From the NCBI RefSeq assembly GCF_963966145.1, contig NC_091048.1, positions 1 through 64,000 of the forward strand: a DNA stretch of 64,000 nt, written 5' to 3'. Both the position numbers and the translations under genes were made by a program. This stretch comes from Tenebrio molitor. Its lineage: Eukaryota > Arthropoda > Insecta > Coleoptera > Tenebrionidae. How positions within the stretch are numbered: the stretch's first letter is position 1; every line of letters starts with the position of its first letter. The notes beneath the pieces were generated by a model that made no database searches, was not told where the DNA came from, and was given only the letters and a program-made list of their open reading frames with translations. This document shows, piece by piece, positions 30,271-43,599 of this stretch.

Positions 30271-30800
30271 TAAAATAATAAAGAAAAGACAATATCGCTT
30301 CACGGGTATAAACTGACTGGCGTACGTATGACGTAATTGGGCCCTCGGAAGTCGACACTGCATTGAGCTCACAGCTCCTTTAATGTTTTCAGTTTGTCTA
30401 ATAGCGCAAAAAGATCTTCAATCGATCCGCTAGAGCGCAGCATGCGACAATTAAGTTTTCACACTTGTAATGTTCTGCTATTTTATTTATTACTCGGAAA
30501 GAAAAACGAATTTCATTAAGCAATTGAATCTCATCGCTAGACAAATCTACATTCTATGTTCCTGCCATAGCCAAATTAAATTTTTCGACTTAAATTCTGA
30601 AAATTTATGTACATAAAATACCGTAAATTTAGAGCTGCGTTAACAAATTTGTAATTACATTTCGAAAAAACTGGCATGGTAGAAACATTGTATGTACTTT
30701 TATCTTCAATGCTTTTTTAAATTTTTTGTAATAAACAGCCCCAATTTTACACAAAGTGAAAAATACGGAACAGTGTTTGTGGTATTCAAAATCGCACCGC
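30271..30800. other. Right flank of TTAA element, no gene recognised
   Basis: AT-rich. A 51-codon open stretch lies on the minus strand (about 30401-30553) with ordinary amino-acid composition and no ATG; it could be a leftover exon, but nothing supports that. AATAAA-like motifs occur near 30731. Confidence 0.5.
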
Positions 30801-30810
30801 AGGATTCCTC
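30801..30810 (-). repeat. Right terminal inverted repeat of TTAA element
   Basis: AGGATTCCTC, the exact reverse complement of 18041-18050, followed directly by TTAA. Confidence 0.9.
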
Positions 30811-30814
30811 TTAA
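30811..30814. repeat. TTAA target site duplication, right
   Basis: TTAA, after which the satellite spacer resumes as AGTTTTGAAATTTC. Confidence 0.93.
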
Positions 30815-30849
30815 AGTTTTGAAATTTCAAACGGCCATAACTCCGTTAT

Positions 30850-31990
30850 TTAGCGACTTAGAGCGATGAATTTGGCACCGTTGGATTCCTCTCGTCAAGC
30901 AGCTTCTTTTGAGCCAAAAATCTTCGAAAATTAAAAAAATATTTTTTTGCGAATTTCGCAAAAATTTTTATTTGAAAAGAAGCTCTTTGACGAGAGGAAT
31001 CCAACGGTGTAAAATTTATTGCCGTAGCTTGCTTAATAACGGAGCTATGGCCGTTTAAAGTTTTGAAATTTCAAACGGCCATAACTCCGTTATTAAACGA
31101 CTTAGAGCGATGAATTTGGCACCGTTGGATTCCTCTCGTCAAGCAGCTTCTTTTGAGCCAAAAATCTTCGAAAATTAAAAAAAATATTTTTTTTGCGAAT
31201 TTCGCAAAAATTTTTATTTGAAAAGAAGCTCTTTGACGAGAGGAATCCAACGGTGTAAAATTTATTGCCGTAGCTTGCTTAATAACGGAGCTATGGCCGT
31301 TTAAAGTTTTGAAATTTCAAACGGCCATAACTCCGTTATTAAGCGACTTAGAGCGATGAATTTGGCACCGTTGGATTCCTCTCGTCAAGCAGCTTCTTTT
31401 GAGTCAAAAATCTTCGAAAATTAAAAAAAATATTTTTTTGCGAATTTCGCAAAAAATTTTATTTGAAAAGAAGCTCTTTGACGAGAGGAATCCAACGGTG
31501 TAAAATTTATTGCCGTAGCTTGCTTAATAACGGAGCTATGGCCGTTTAAAGTTTTGAAATTTCAAACGGCCATAACTCCGTTATTAAACGACTTAGAGCG
31601 ATGAATTTGGCACCGTTGGATTCCTCTCGTCAAGCAGCTTCTTTTGAGCCAAAAATCTTCGAAAATTAAAAAAAATATTTTTTTTGCGAATTTCGCAAAA
31701 ATTTTTATTTGAAAAGAAGCTCTTTGACGAGAGGAATCCAACGGTGTAAAATTTATTGCCGTAGCTTGCTTAATAACGGAGCTATGGCCGTTTAAAGTTT
31801 TGAAATTTCAAACGGCCATAACTCCGTTATTAAGCGACTTAGAGCGATGAATTTGGCACCGTTGGATTCCTCTCGTCAAGCAGCTTCTTTTGAGTCAAAA
31901 ATCTTCGAAAATTAAAAAAAATATTTTTTTGCGAATTTCGCAAAAAATTTTATTTGAAAAGAAGCTCTTTAACGAGAGGAATCCAACGGT
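30850..31990. repeat. 491-bp dimeric higher-order repeat
   Basis: Two private variants, TTATTAAACG (31091, 31582) and GAGTCAAAAATC (31401, 31892), each recur after 491 bp, i.e. two full monomers. Confidence 0.85.
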
Positions 31991-32483
31991 GTAAAATTTA
32001 TTGCCGTAGCTTGCTTAATAACGGAGCTATGGCCGTTTAAAGTTTTGAAATTTCAAACGGCCATAACTCCGTTATTTAGCGACTTAGAGCGATGAATTTG
32101 GCACCGTTGGATTCCTCTCGTCAAGCAGCTTCTTTTGAGCCAAAAATCTTCGAAAATTAAAAAAATATTTTTTTGCGAATTTCGCAAAAATTTTTATTTG
32201 AAAAGAAGCTCTTTGACGAGAGGAATCCAACGGTGTAAAATTTATTGCCGTAGCTTGCTTAATAACGGAGCTATGGCCGTTTAAAGTTTTGAAATTTCAA
32301 ACGGCCATAACTCCGTTATTTAGCGACTTAGAGCGATGAATTTGGCACCGTTGGATTCTTCTCGTCAAGCAGCTTCTTTTGAGCCAAAAATCTTCGAAAA
32401 TTAAAAAAAATATTTTTTTGCGAATTTCGCAAAAATTTTTATTTGAAAAGAAGCTCTTTGACGAGAGGAATCCAACGGTGTAA

Positions 32484-33036
32484 TAGTATATTTCAAACCA
32501 AGGTAAGAAAGTGGTTTCTTGCAGACCGCAGGCAAAGATTATAAACCGAGTCGTAGACGAGGTTTGTAAGTGCCTAAGGTCTGCAAGGACACTTTCTTAA
32601 CAAGGTTTGAATACAATTTTTTTCCCTACCGGCACAACTTTGTTGAAGAAAGTCAAAAAAGATGGTTATATTCGTGATTAAAACGAAAATTTTGAGAATT
32701 GAATAGTAGGCTGTGTTATTTGTTTAATTAACTTGTCATCGCATTTGAAGATTTGAGGTTTGTTCGAAAATTTGATATAAACAGGGTAAAGTAATCTACC
32801 TACCTAGCTTATCTGTTTATTTTCCAGATTATATGATTGACCTACCAACTTACTTCATTGAATTGGCTTTCATTTATCAATAACTTATTTCACTTTTGAC
32901 ACTTTTGACATTTGTATTTTGGTACAGTTTTACCATAAACATTTCATGATTAACTTTCTTACCTTAGCGAGAAAGTTGAATTTTCTCACCTCAAATGAGG
33001 TATCCACAGCCTACATTTCTAACCGGTAGGGAGAAA
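32484..33036. mobile_element. 553-bp insert, copy 11 (diverged, lone right-array copy)
   Basis: Same length and same insertion point (CGGTGTAA | AATTTATTG) as the other copies, but with private differences (CCCTACCGGC, TTGAAGAAAG, ACTTACTTCATTGAATTGG, TTTTACCATAAAC). Both flanks are unmodified satellite: GACGAGAGGAATCCAACGG on the left and TTATTGCCG on the right. It may be close to the original insertion state. Confidence 0.85.
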
Positions 33037-35099
33037 AATTTATTGCCGTAGCTTGCTTAATAACGCAGCTATGGCCGTTTAAAGTTTTGAAATTTCAAAC
33101 GGCCATAACTCCGTTATTAAGCGACTTAGAGCGATGAATTTGGCACCGTTGGATTCCTCTCGTCAAGCAGCTTCTTTTGAGCCAAAAATCCTCGAAAATT
33201 AAAAAAAATATTTTTTTACGAATTTCGCAAAAATTTTTATTCGAAAAGAAGCTCTTTGACGAGAGGAATCCAACGGTGTAAAATTTATTGCCGTAGCTTG
33301 CTTAATAACGGAGCTATGGCCGTTTAAAGTTTTGAAATTTCAAACGGCCATAACTCCGTTATTAAGCGACTTAGAGCGATGAATTTGGCACCGTTGGATT
33401 CCTCTCGCCAAGCAGCTTCTTTTGAGCCAAAAATCTTCGAAAATTAAAAAAATATATTTTTTTGCGAATTTCCCAAAAAATTTTATTGGAAAAGAAGCTC
33501 TTTGACGAGAGGAATCCAACGGTGTAAAATTTATTGCCGTAGCTTGCTTAATAACGGAGCTATGGCCGTTTAAAGTTTTGAAATTTCAAACGGCCATAAC
33601 TCCGTTATTAAGCGACTTAGAGCGATGAATTTGGCACCGTTGGATTCCTCTCGCCAAGCAGCTTCTTTTGAGCCAAAAATCTTCGAAAATTAAAAAAATA
33701 TATTTTTTTGCGAATTTCCCAAAAAATTTTATTTGAAAAGAAGCTCTTTGACGAGAGGAATCCAACGGTGTAAAATTTATTGCCGTAGCTTGCTTAATAA
33801 CGGAGCTATGGCCGTTTAAAGTTTTGAAATTTCAAACGGCCATAACTCCGTTATTAAGCGACTTAGAGAGATGAATTTGGCACCGTTGGATTCCTCTCGT
33901 CAAGCAGCTTCTTTTGAGCCAAAAATCTTCGAAAATTAAAAAAAATATTTTTTTACGAATTTCGCAAAAATTTTTATTTGAAAAGAAGCTCTTTGACGAG
34001 AGGAATCCAACGGTGTAAAATTTATTGCCGTAGCTTGCTTAATAACGGAGCTATGGCCGTTTAAAGTTTTGAAATTTCAAACGGCCATAACTCCGTTATT
34101 AAGCGACTTAGAGTGATGAATTTGGCACCGTTGGATTCCTCTCGCCAAGCAGCTTCTTTTGAGCCAAAAATCTTCGAAAATTAAAAAAATATATTTTTTT
34201 GCGAATTTCCCAAAAAATTTTATTTGAAAAGAAGCTCTTTGACGAGAGGAATCCAACGGTGTAAAATTTATTGCCGTAGCTTGCTTAATAACGGAGCTAT
34301 GGCCGTTTAAAGTTTTGAAATTTCAAACGGCCATAACTCCGTTATTAAGCGACTTAGAGCGATGAATTTGGCACCGTTGGATTCCTCTCGTCAAGCAGCT
34401 TCTTTTGAGCCAAAAATCTTCGAAAATTAAAAAAAATATTTTTTTACGAATTTCGCAAAAATTTTTATTTGAAAAGAAGCTCTTTGACGAGAGGAATCCA
34501 ACGGTGTAAAATTTATTGCCGTAGCTTGCTTAATAACGGAGCTATGGCCGTTTAAAGTTTTGAAATTTCAAACGGCCATAACTCCGTTATTAAGCGACTT
34601 AGAGTGATGAATTTGGCACCGTTGGATTCCTCTCGCCAAGCAGCTTCTTTTGAGCCAAAAATCTTCGAAAATTAAAAAAATATATTTTTTTGCGAATTTC
34701 CCAAAAAATTTTATTTGAAAAGAAGCTCTTTGACGAGAGGAATCCAACGGTGTAAAATTTATTGCCGTAGCTTGCTTAATAACGGAGCTATGGCCGTTTA
34801 AAGTTTTGAAATTTCAAACGGCCATAACTCCGTTATTAAGCGACTTAGAGCGATGAATTTGGCACCGTTGGATTCCTCTCGCTAAGCAGCTTCTTTTGAG
34901 CCAAAAATCTTCGAAAATTAAAAAAATATATTTTTTTGCGAATTTCCCAAAAAATTTTATTTGAAAAGAAGCTCTTTGACGAGAGGAATCCAACGGTGTA
35001 AAATTTATTGCCGTAGCTTGCTTAATTACGCAGCTATGGCCGTTTAAAGTTTTGAAATTTCAAACGGTCATAACTCCGTTATTAAGCGACTTAGAGCGA

Positions 35100-38000
35100 T
35101 GAATTTGGCACCGTTGGATTCCTCTCGCCAAGCAGCTTCTTTTTTTGCGAATTTCCCAAAAAATTTTATTTGAAAAGAAGCTCTTTGACGAGAGGAATCC
35201 AACGGTGTAAAATTTATTGCCGTAGCTTGCTTAATAACGGAGCTATGGCCGTTTAAAGTTTTGAAATTTCAAACGGCCATAACTCCGTTATTAAGCGACT
35301 TAGAGCGATGAATTTGGCACCGTTGGATTCCTCTCGCTAAGCAGCTTCTTTTGAGCCAAAAATCTTCGAAAATTAAAAAAATATATTTTTTTGCGAATTT
35401 CCCAAAAAATTTTATTTGAAAAGAAGCTCTTTGACGAGAGGAATCCAACGGTGTAAAATTTATTGCCGTAGCTTGCTTAATTACGCAGCTATGGCCGTTT
35501 AAAGTTTTAAAATTTCAAACGGTCATAACTCCGTTATTAAGCGACTTAGAGCGATGAATTTGGCACCGTTGGATTCCTCTCGCTAAGCAGCTTCTTTTGA
35601 GCCAAAAATCTTCCAAAATTAAAAAAATATATTTTTTTGCGAATTTCCCAAAAAATTTTATTTGAAAAGAAGCTCTTTGACGAGAGGAATCCAACGGTGT
35701 AAAATTTATTGCCGTAGCTTGCTTAATTACGCAGCTATGGCCGTTTAAAGTTTTGAAATTTCAAACGGCCATAACTCCGTTATTAAGCGACTTAGAGCGA
35801 TGAATTTGGCACCGTTGGATTCCTCTCGCCAAGCAGCTTCTTTTTTTGCGAATTTCCCAAAAAATTTTATTTGAAAAGAAGCTCTTTGACGAGAGGAATC
35901 CAACGGTGTAAAATTTATTGCCGTAGCTTGCTTAATAACGGAGCTATGGCCGTTTAAAGTTTTGAAATTTCAAACGGCCATAACTCCGTTATTAAGCGAC
36001 TTAGAGCGATGAATTTGGCACCGTTGGATTCCTCTCGCTAAGCAGCTTCTTTTGAGCCAAAAATCTTCGAAAATTAAAAAAATATATTTTTTTGCGAATT
36101 TCCCAAAAAATTTTATTTGAAAAGAAGCTCTTTGACGAGAGGAATCCAACGGTGTAAAATTTATTGCCGTAGCTTGCTTAATTACGCAGCTATGGCCGTT
36201 TAAAGTTTTGAAATTTCAAACGGCCATAACTCCGTTATTAAGCGACTTAGAGCGATGAATTTGGCACCGTTGGATTCCTCTCGCCAAGCAGCTTCTTTTT
36301 TTGCGAATTTCCCAAAAAATTTTATTTGAAAAGAAGCTCTTTGACGAGAGGAATCCAACGGTGTAAAATTTATTGCCGTAGCTTGCTTAATAACGCAGCT
36401 ATGGCCGTTTAAAGTTTTGAAATTTCAAACGGCCATAACTCCGTTATTAAGCGACTTAGAGCGATGAATTTGGCACCGTTGGATTCCTCTCGCCAAGCAG
36501 CTTCTTTTTTTGCGAATTTCCCAAAAAATTTTATTTGAAAAGAAGCTCTTTGACGAGAGGAATCCAACGGTGTAAAATTTATTGCCGTAGCTTGCTTAAT
36601 AACGGAGCTATGGCCGTTTAAAGTTTTGAAATTTCAAACGGCCATAACTCCGTTATTAAGCGACTTAGAGCGATGAATTTGGCACCGTTGGATTCCTCTC
36701 GCTAAGCAGCTTCTTTTGAGCCAAAAATCTTCGAAAATTAAAAAAATATATTTTTTTGCGAATTTCCCAAAAAATTTTATTTGAAAAGAAGCTCTTTGAC
36801 GAGAGGAATCCAACGGTGTAAAATTTATTGCCGTAGCTTGCTTAATTACGCAGCTATGGCCGTTTAAAGTTTTGAAATTTCAAACGGCCATAACTCCGTT
36901 ATTAAGCGACTTAGAGCGATGAATTTGGCACCGTTGGATTCCTCTCGCCAAGCAGCTTCTTTTTTTGCGAATTTCCCAAAAAATTTTATTTGAAAAGAAG
37001 CTCTTTGACGAGAGGAATCCAACGGTGTAAAATTTATTGCCGTAGCTTGCTTAATAACGGAGCTATGGCCGTTTAAAGTTTTGAAATTTCAAACGGCCAT
37101 AACTCCGTTATTAAGCGACTTAGAGCGATGAATTTGGCACCGTTGGATTCCTCTCGCTAAGCAGCTTCTTTTGAGCCAAAAATCTTCCAAAATTAAAAAA
37201 ATATATTTTTTTGCGAATTTCCCAAAAAATTTTATTTGAAAAGAAGCTCTTTGACGAGAGGAATCCAACGGTGTAAAATTTATTGCCGTAGCTTGCTTAA
37301 TTACGCAGCTATGGCCGTTTAAAGTTTTGAAATTTCAAACGGCCATAACTCCGTTATTAAGCGACTTAGAGCGATGAATTTGGCACCGTTGGATTCCTCT
37401 CGCCAAGCAGCTTCTTTTTTTGCGAATTTCCCAAAAAATTTTATTTGAAAAGAAGCTCTTTGACGAGAGGAATCCAACGGTGTAAAATTTATTGCCGTAG
37501 CTTGCTTAATAACGGAGCTATGGCCGTTTAAAGTTTTGAAATTTCAAACGGCCATAACTCCGTTATTAAGCGACTTAGAGCGATGAATTTGGCACCGTTG
37601 GATTCCTCTCGCTAAGCAGCTTCTTTTGAGCCAAAAATCTTCGAAAATTAAAAAAATATATTTTTTTGCGAATTTCCCAAAAAATTTTATTTGAAAAGAA
37701 GCTCTTTGACGAGAGGAATCCAACGGTGTAAAATTTATTGCCGTAGCTTGCTTAATTACGCAGCTATGGCCGTTTAAAGTTTTGAAATTTCAAACGGCCA
37801 TAACTCCGTTATTAAGCGACTTAGAGCGATGAATTTGGCACCGTTGGATTCCTCTCGCCAAGCAGCTTCTTTTTTTGCGAATTTCCCAAAAAATTTTATT
37901 TGAAAAGAAGCTCTTTGACGAGAGGAATCCAACGGTGTAAAATTTATTGCCGTAGCTTGCTTAATAACGGAGCTATGGCCGTTTAAAGTTTTGAAATTTC

Positions 38001-41000
38001 AAACGGCCATAACTCCGTTATTAAGCGACTTAGAGCGATGAATTTGGCACCGTTGGATTCCTCTCGCTAAGCAGCTTCTTTTGAGCCAAAAATCTTCGAA
38101 AATTAAAAAAATATATTTTTTTGCGAATTTCCCAAAAAATTTTATTTGAAAAGAAGCTCTTTGACGAGAGGAATCCAACGGTGTAAAATTTATTGCCGTA
38201 GCTTGCTTAATAACGGAGCTATGGCCGTTTAAAGTTTTGAAATTTCAAACGGCCATAACTCCGTTATTAAGCGACTTAGAGCGATGAATTTGGCACCGTT
38301 GGATTCTTCTCGTCAAGCAGCTTCTTTTGAGCCAAAAATCTTCGAAAATTAAAAAAAATATTTTTTTGCGAATTTCGCAAAAATTTTTATTTGAAAAGAA
38401 GCTCTTTGACGAGAGGAATCCAACGGTGTAAAATTTATTGCCGTAGCTTGCTTAATAACGGAGCTATGGCCGTTTAAAGTTTTGAAATTTCAAACGGCCA
38501 TAACTCCGTTATTAAGCGACTTAGAGCGATGAATTTGGCACCGTTGGATTCCTCTCGCCAAGCAGCTTCTTTTGAGCCAAAAATCTTCGAAAATTAAAAA
38601 AATATATTTTTTTGCGAATTTCCCAAAAAATTTTATTTGAAAAGAAGCTCTTTGACGAGAGGAATCCAACGGTGTAAAATTTATTGCCGTAGCTTGCTTA
38701 ATAACGGAGCTATGGCCGTTTAAAGTTTTGAAATTTCAAACGGCCATAACTCCGTTATTAAGCGACTTAGAGCGATGAATTTGGCACCGTTGGATTCCTC
38801 TCGCCAAGCAGCTTCTTTTTTTGCGAATTTCCCAAAAAATTTTATTTGAAAAGAAGCTCTTTGACGAGAGGAATCCAACGGTGTAAAATTTATTGCCGTA
38901 GCTTGCTTAATAACGGAGCTATGGCCGTTTAAAGTTTTGAAATTTCAAACGGCCATAACTCCGTTATTAAGCGACTTAGAGCGATGAATTTGGCACCGTT
39001 GGATTCCTCTCGCTAAGCAGCTTCTTTTGAGCCAAAAATCTTCGAAAATTAAAAAAATATATTTTTTTGCGAATTTCCCAAAAAATTTTATTTGAAAAGA
39101 AGCTCTTTGACGAGAGGAATCCAACGGTGTAAAATTTATTGCCGTAGCTTGCTTAATTACGCAGCTATGGCCGTTTAAAGTTTTGAAATTTCAAACGGCC
39201 ATAACTCCGTTATTAAGCGACTTAGAGCGATGAATTTGGCACCGTTGGATTCCTCTCGCCAAGCAGCTTCTTTTTTTGCGAATTTCCCAAAAAATTTTAT
39301 TTGAAAAGAAGCTCTTTGACGAGAGGAATCCAACGGTGTAAAATTTATTGCCGTAGCTTGCTTAATAACGGAGCTATGGCCGTTTAAAGTTTTGAAATTT
39401 CAAACGGCCATAACTCCGTTATTAAGCGACTTAGAGCGATGAATTTGGCACCGTTGGATTCCTCTCGCTAAGCAGCTTCTTTTGAGCCAAAAATCTTCGA
39501 AAATTAAAAAAATATATTTTTTTGCGAATTTCCCAAAAAATTTTATTTGAAAAGAAGCTCTTTGACGAGAGGAATCCAACGGTGTAAAATTTATTGCCGT
39601 AGCTTGCTTAATAACGGAGCTATGGCCGTTTAAAGTTTTGAAATTTCAAACGGCCATAACTCCGTTATTAAGCGACTTAGAGCGATGAATTTGGCACCGT
39701 TGGATTCTTCCCGTCAAGCAGCTTCTTTTGAGCCAAAAATCTTCGAAAATTAAAAAAAATATTTTTTTGCGAATTTCGCAAAAATTTTTATTTGAAAAGA
39801 AGCTCTTTGACGAGAGGAATCCAACGGTGTAAAATTTATTGCCGTAGCTTGCTTAATAACGGAGCTATGGCCGTTTAAAGTTTTGAAATTTCAAACGGCC
39901 ATAACTCCGTTATTAAGCGACTTAGAGCGATGAATTTGGCACCGTTGGATTCCTCTCGCTAAGCAGCTTCTTTTGAGCCAAAAATCTTCGAAAATTAAAA
40001 AAATATATTTTTTTGCGAATTTCCCAAAAAATTTTATTTGAAAAGAAGCTCTTTGACGAGAGGAATCCAACGGTGTAAAATTTATTGCCGTAGCTTGCTT
40101 AATTACGCAGCTATGGCCGTTTAAAGTTTTGAAATTTCAAACGGTCATAACTCCGTTATTAAGCGACTTAGAGCGATGAATTTGGCACCGTTGGATTCCT
40201 CTCGCTAAGCAGCTTCTTTTGAGCCAAAAATCTTCGAAAATTAAAAAAATATATTTTTTTGCGAATTTCCCAAAAAATTTTATTTGAAAAGAAGCTCTTT
40301 GACGAGAGGAATCCAACGGTGTAAAATTTATTGCCGTAGCTTGCTTAATTACGCAGCTATGGCCGTTTAAAGTTTTGAAATTTCAAACGGCCATAACTCC
40401 GTTATTAAGCGACTTAGAGCGATGAATTTGGCACCGTTGGATTCCTCTCGCCAAGCAGCTTCTTTTTTTGCGAATTTCCCAAAAAATTTTATTTGAAAAG
40501 AAGCTCTTTGACGAGAGGAATCCAACGGTGTAAAATTTATTGCCGTAGCTTGCTTAATAACGGAGCTATGGCCGTTTAAAGTTTTGAAATTTCAAACGGC
40601 CATAACTCCGTTATTAAGCGACTTAGAGCGATGAATTTGGCACCGTTGGATTCCTCTCGCTAAGCAGCTTCTTTTGAGCCAAAAATCTTCGAAAATTAAA
40701 AAAATATATTTTTTTGCGAATTTCCCAAAAAATTTTATTTGAAAAGAAGCTCTTTGACGAGAGGAATCCAACGGTGTAAAATTTATTGCCGTAGCTTGCT
40801 TAATTACGCAGCTATGGCCGTTTAAAGTTTTGAAATTTCAAACGGCCATAACTCCGTTATTAAGCGACTTAGAGCGATGAATTTGGCACCGTTGGATTCC
40901 TCTCGCCAAGCAGCTTCTTTTTTTGCGAATTTCCCAAAAAATTTTATTTGAAAAGAAGCTCTTTGACGAGAGGAATCCAACGGTGTAAAATTTATTGCCG

Positions 41001-42600
41001 TAGCTTGCTTAATTACGCAGCTATGGCCGTTTAAAGTTTTGAAATTTCAAACGGCCATAACTCCGTTATTAAGCGACTTAGAGCGATGAATTTGGCACCG
41101 TTGGATTCCTCTCGCCAAGCAGCTTCTTTTTTTGCGAATTTCCCAAAAAATTTTATTTGAAAAGAAGCTCTTTGACGAGAGGAATCCAACGGTGTAAAAT
41201 TTATTGCCGTAGCTTGCTTAATAACGGAGCTATGGCCGTTTAAAGTTTTGAAATTTCAAACGGCCATAACTCCGTTATTAAGCGACTTAGAGCGATGAAT
41301 TTGGCACCGTTGGATTCCTCTCGCTAAGCAGCTTCTTTTGAGCCAAAAATCTTCGAAAATTAAAAAAATATATTTTTTTGCGAATTTCCCAAAAAATTTT
41401 ATTTGAAAAGAAGCTCTTTGACGAGAGGAATCCAACGGTGTAAAATTTATTGCCGTAGCTTGCTTAATTACGCAGCTATGGCCGTTTAAAGTTTTGAAAT
41501 TTCAAACGGCCATAACTCCGTTATTAAGCGACTTAGAGCGATGAATTTGGCACCGTTGGATTCCTCTCGCCAAGCAGCTTCTTTTTTTGCGAATTTCCCA
41601 AAAAATTTTATTTGAAAAGAAGCTCTTTGACGAGAGGAATCCAACGGTGTAAAATTTATTGCCGTAGCTTGCTTAATTACGCAGCTATGGCCGTTTAAAG
41701 TTTTGAAATTTCAAACGGCCATAACTCCGTTATTAAGCGACTTAGAGCGATGAATTTGGCACCGTTGGATTCCTCTCGCCAAGCAGCTTCTTTTTTTGCG
41801 AATTTCCCAAAAAATTTTATTTGAAAAGAAGCTCTTTGACGAGAGGAATCCAACGGTGTAAAATTTATTGCCGTAGCTTGCTTAATAACGGAGCTATGGC
41901 CGTTTAAAGTTTTGAAATTTCAAACGGCCATAACTCCGTTATTAAGCGACTTAGAGCGATGAATTTGGCACCGTTGGATTCCTCTCGCTAAGCAGCTTCT
42001 TTTGAGCCAAAAATCTTCGAAAATTAAAAAAATATATTTTTTTGCGAATTTCCCAAAAAATTTTATTTGAAAAGAAGCTCTTTGACGAGAGGAATCCAAC
42101 GGTGTAAAATTTATTGCCGTAGCTTGCTTAATTACGCAGCTATGGCCGTTTAAAGTTTTAAAATTTCAAACGGTCATAACTCCGTTATTAAGCGACTTAG
42201 AGCGATGAATTTGGCACCGTTGGATTCCTCTCGCTAAGCAGCTTCTTTTGAGCCAAAAATCTTCGAAAATTAAAAAAATATATTTTTTTGCGAATTTCCC
42301 AAAAAATTTTATTTGAAAAGAAGCTCTTTGACGAGAGGAATCCAACGGTGTAAAATTTATTGCCGTAGCTTGCTTAATTACGCAGCTATGGCCGTTTAAA
42401 GTTTTGAAATTTCAAACGGCCATAACTCCGTTATTAAGCGACTTAGAGCGATGAATTTGGCACCGTTGGATTCCTCTCGCCAAGCAGCTTCTTTTTTTGC
42501 GAATTTCCCAAAAAATTTTATTTGAAAAGAAGCTCTTTGACGAGAGGAATCCAACGGTGTAAAATTTATTGCCGTAGCTTGCTTAATAACGGAGCTATGG
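35100..42600. repeat. 455-bp dimeric higher-order repeats (full + short monomer)
   Basis: Short monomers recur about every 455 bp (for example near 36500, 36959, 37413 and 37869), alternating with full monomers that end in the TAATTACGCAG variant. The block is interrupted in places, with full monomers of the CTTCTCGTC type near 38301, 39702 and 42923. Confidence 0.8.
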
Positions 42601-43599
42601 CCGTTTAAAGTTTTGAAATTTCAAACGGCCATAACTCCGTTATTAAGCGACTTAGAGCGATGAATTTGGCACCGTTGGATTCCTCTCGCTAAGCAGCTTC
42701 TTTTGAGCCAAAAATCTTCGAAAATTAAAAAAATATATTTTTTTGCGAATTTCCCAAAAAATTTTATTTGAAAAGAAGCTCTTTGACGAGAGGAATCTAA
42801 CGGTGTAAAATTTATTGCCGTAGCTTGCTTAATAACGGAGCTATGGCCGTTTAAAGTTTTGAAATTTCAAACGGCCATAACTCCGTTATTAAGCGACTTA
42901 GAGCGATGAATTTGGCACCGTTGGATTCTTCTCGTCAAGCAGCTTCTTTTGAGCCAAAAATCTTCGAAAATTAAAAAAAATATTTTTTTGCGAATTTCGC
43001 AAAAATTTTTATTTGAAAAGAAGCTCTTTGACGAGAGGAATCCAACGGTGTAAAATTTATTGCCGTAGCTTGCTTAATAACGGAGCTATGGCCGTTTAAA
43101 GTTTTGAAATTTCAAACGGCCATAACTCCGTTATTAAGCGACTTAGAGCGATGAATTTGGCACCGTTGGATTCCTCTCGCCAAGCAGCTTCTTTTGAGCC
43201 AAAAATCTTCGAAAATTAAAAAAATATATTTTTTTGCGAATTTCCCAAAAAATTTTATTTGAAAAGAAGCTCTTTGACGAGAGGAATCCAACGGTGTAAA
43301 ATTTATTGCCGTAGCTTGCTTAATAACGGAGCTATGGCCGTTTAAAGTTTTGAAATTTCAAACGGCCATAACTCCGTTATTAAGCGACTTAGAGCGATGA
43401 ATTTGGCACCGTTGGATTCCTCTCGTCAAGCAGCTTCTTTTGAGCCAAAAATCTTCGAAAATTAAAAAAAATATTTTTTTACGAATTTCGCAAAAATTTT
43501 TATTTGAAAAGAAGCTCTTTGACGAGAGGAATCCAACGGTGTAAAATTTATTGCCGTAGCTTGCTTAATAACGGAGCTATGGCCGTTTAAAGTTTTGAA

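Larger units (their letters stand above)
18041..30810. mobile_element. 12.77-kb TTAA-flanked DNA transposon (Kolobok-type suspected)
   Basis: The island has a 10-bp perfect terminal inverted repeat (GAGGAATCCT at the left, AGGATTCCTC at the right) and a TTAA duplication. Removing it with one TTAA rebuilds the satellite spacer B exactly. It carries an intact minus-strand gene for a Mutator-like transposase fused to a YqaJ-type nuclease (20495-23359) and a broken plus-strand THAP transposase gene (about 23692-24317). Later insertions have swollen it: a mariner-like element with a Copia element inside it on the right, and several TA-flanked MITEs on the left. TTAA duplications are known for piggyBac and Kolobok; the proteins do not look like piggyBac, and THAP domains and Mutator-like folds fit Kolobok better. 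The superfamily is inferred; the boundaries are seen. Confidence 0.85.

Noticed and set aside
30401..30553. A 51-codon minus-strand open stretch in the right flank of the TTAA element
   Set aside because: No ATG, no convincing splice sites and no known motif; kept only as a note.
18041..30810. piggyBac identity for the TTAA element
   Set aside because: TTAA duplication alone would allow it, but neither gene shows the piggyBac transposase pattern, whereas Mutator-like and THAP features are present.
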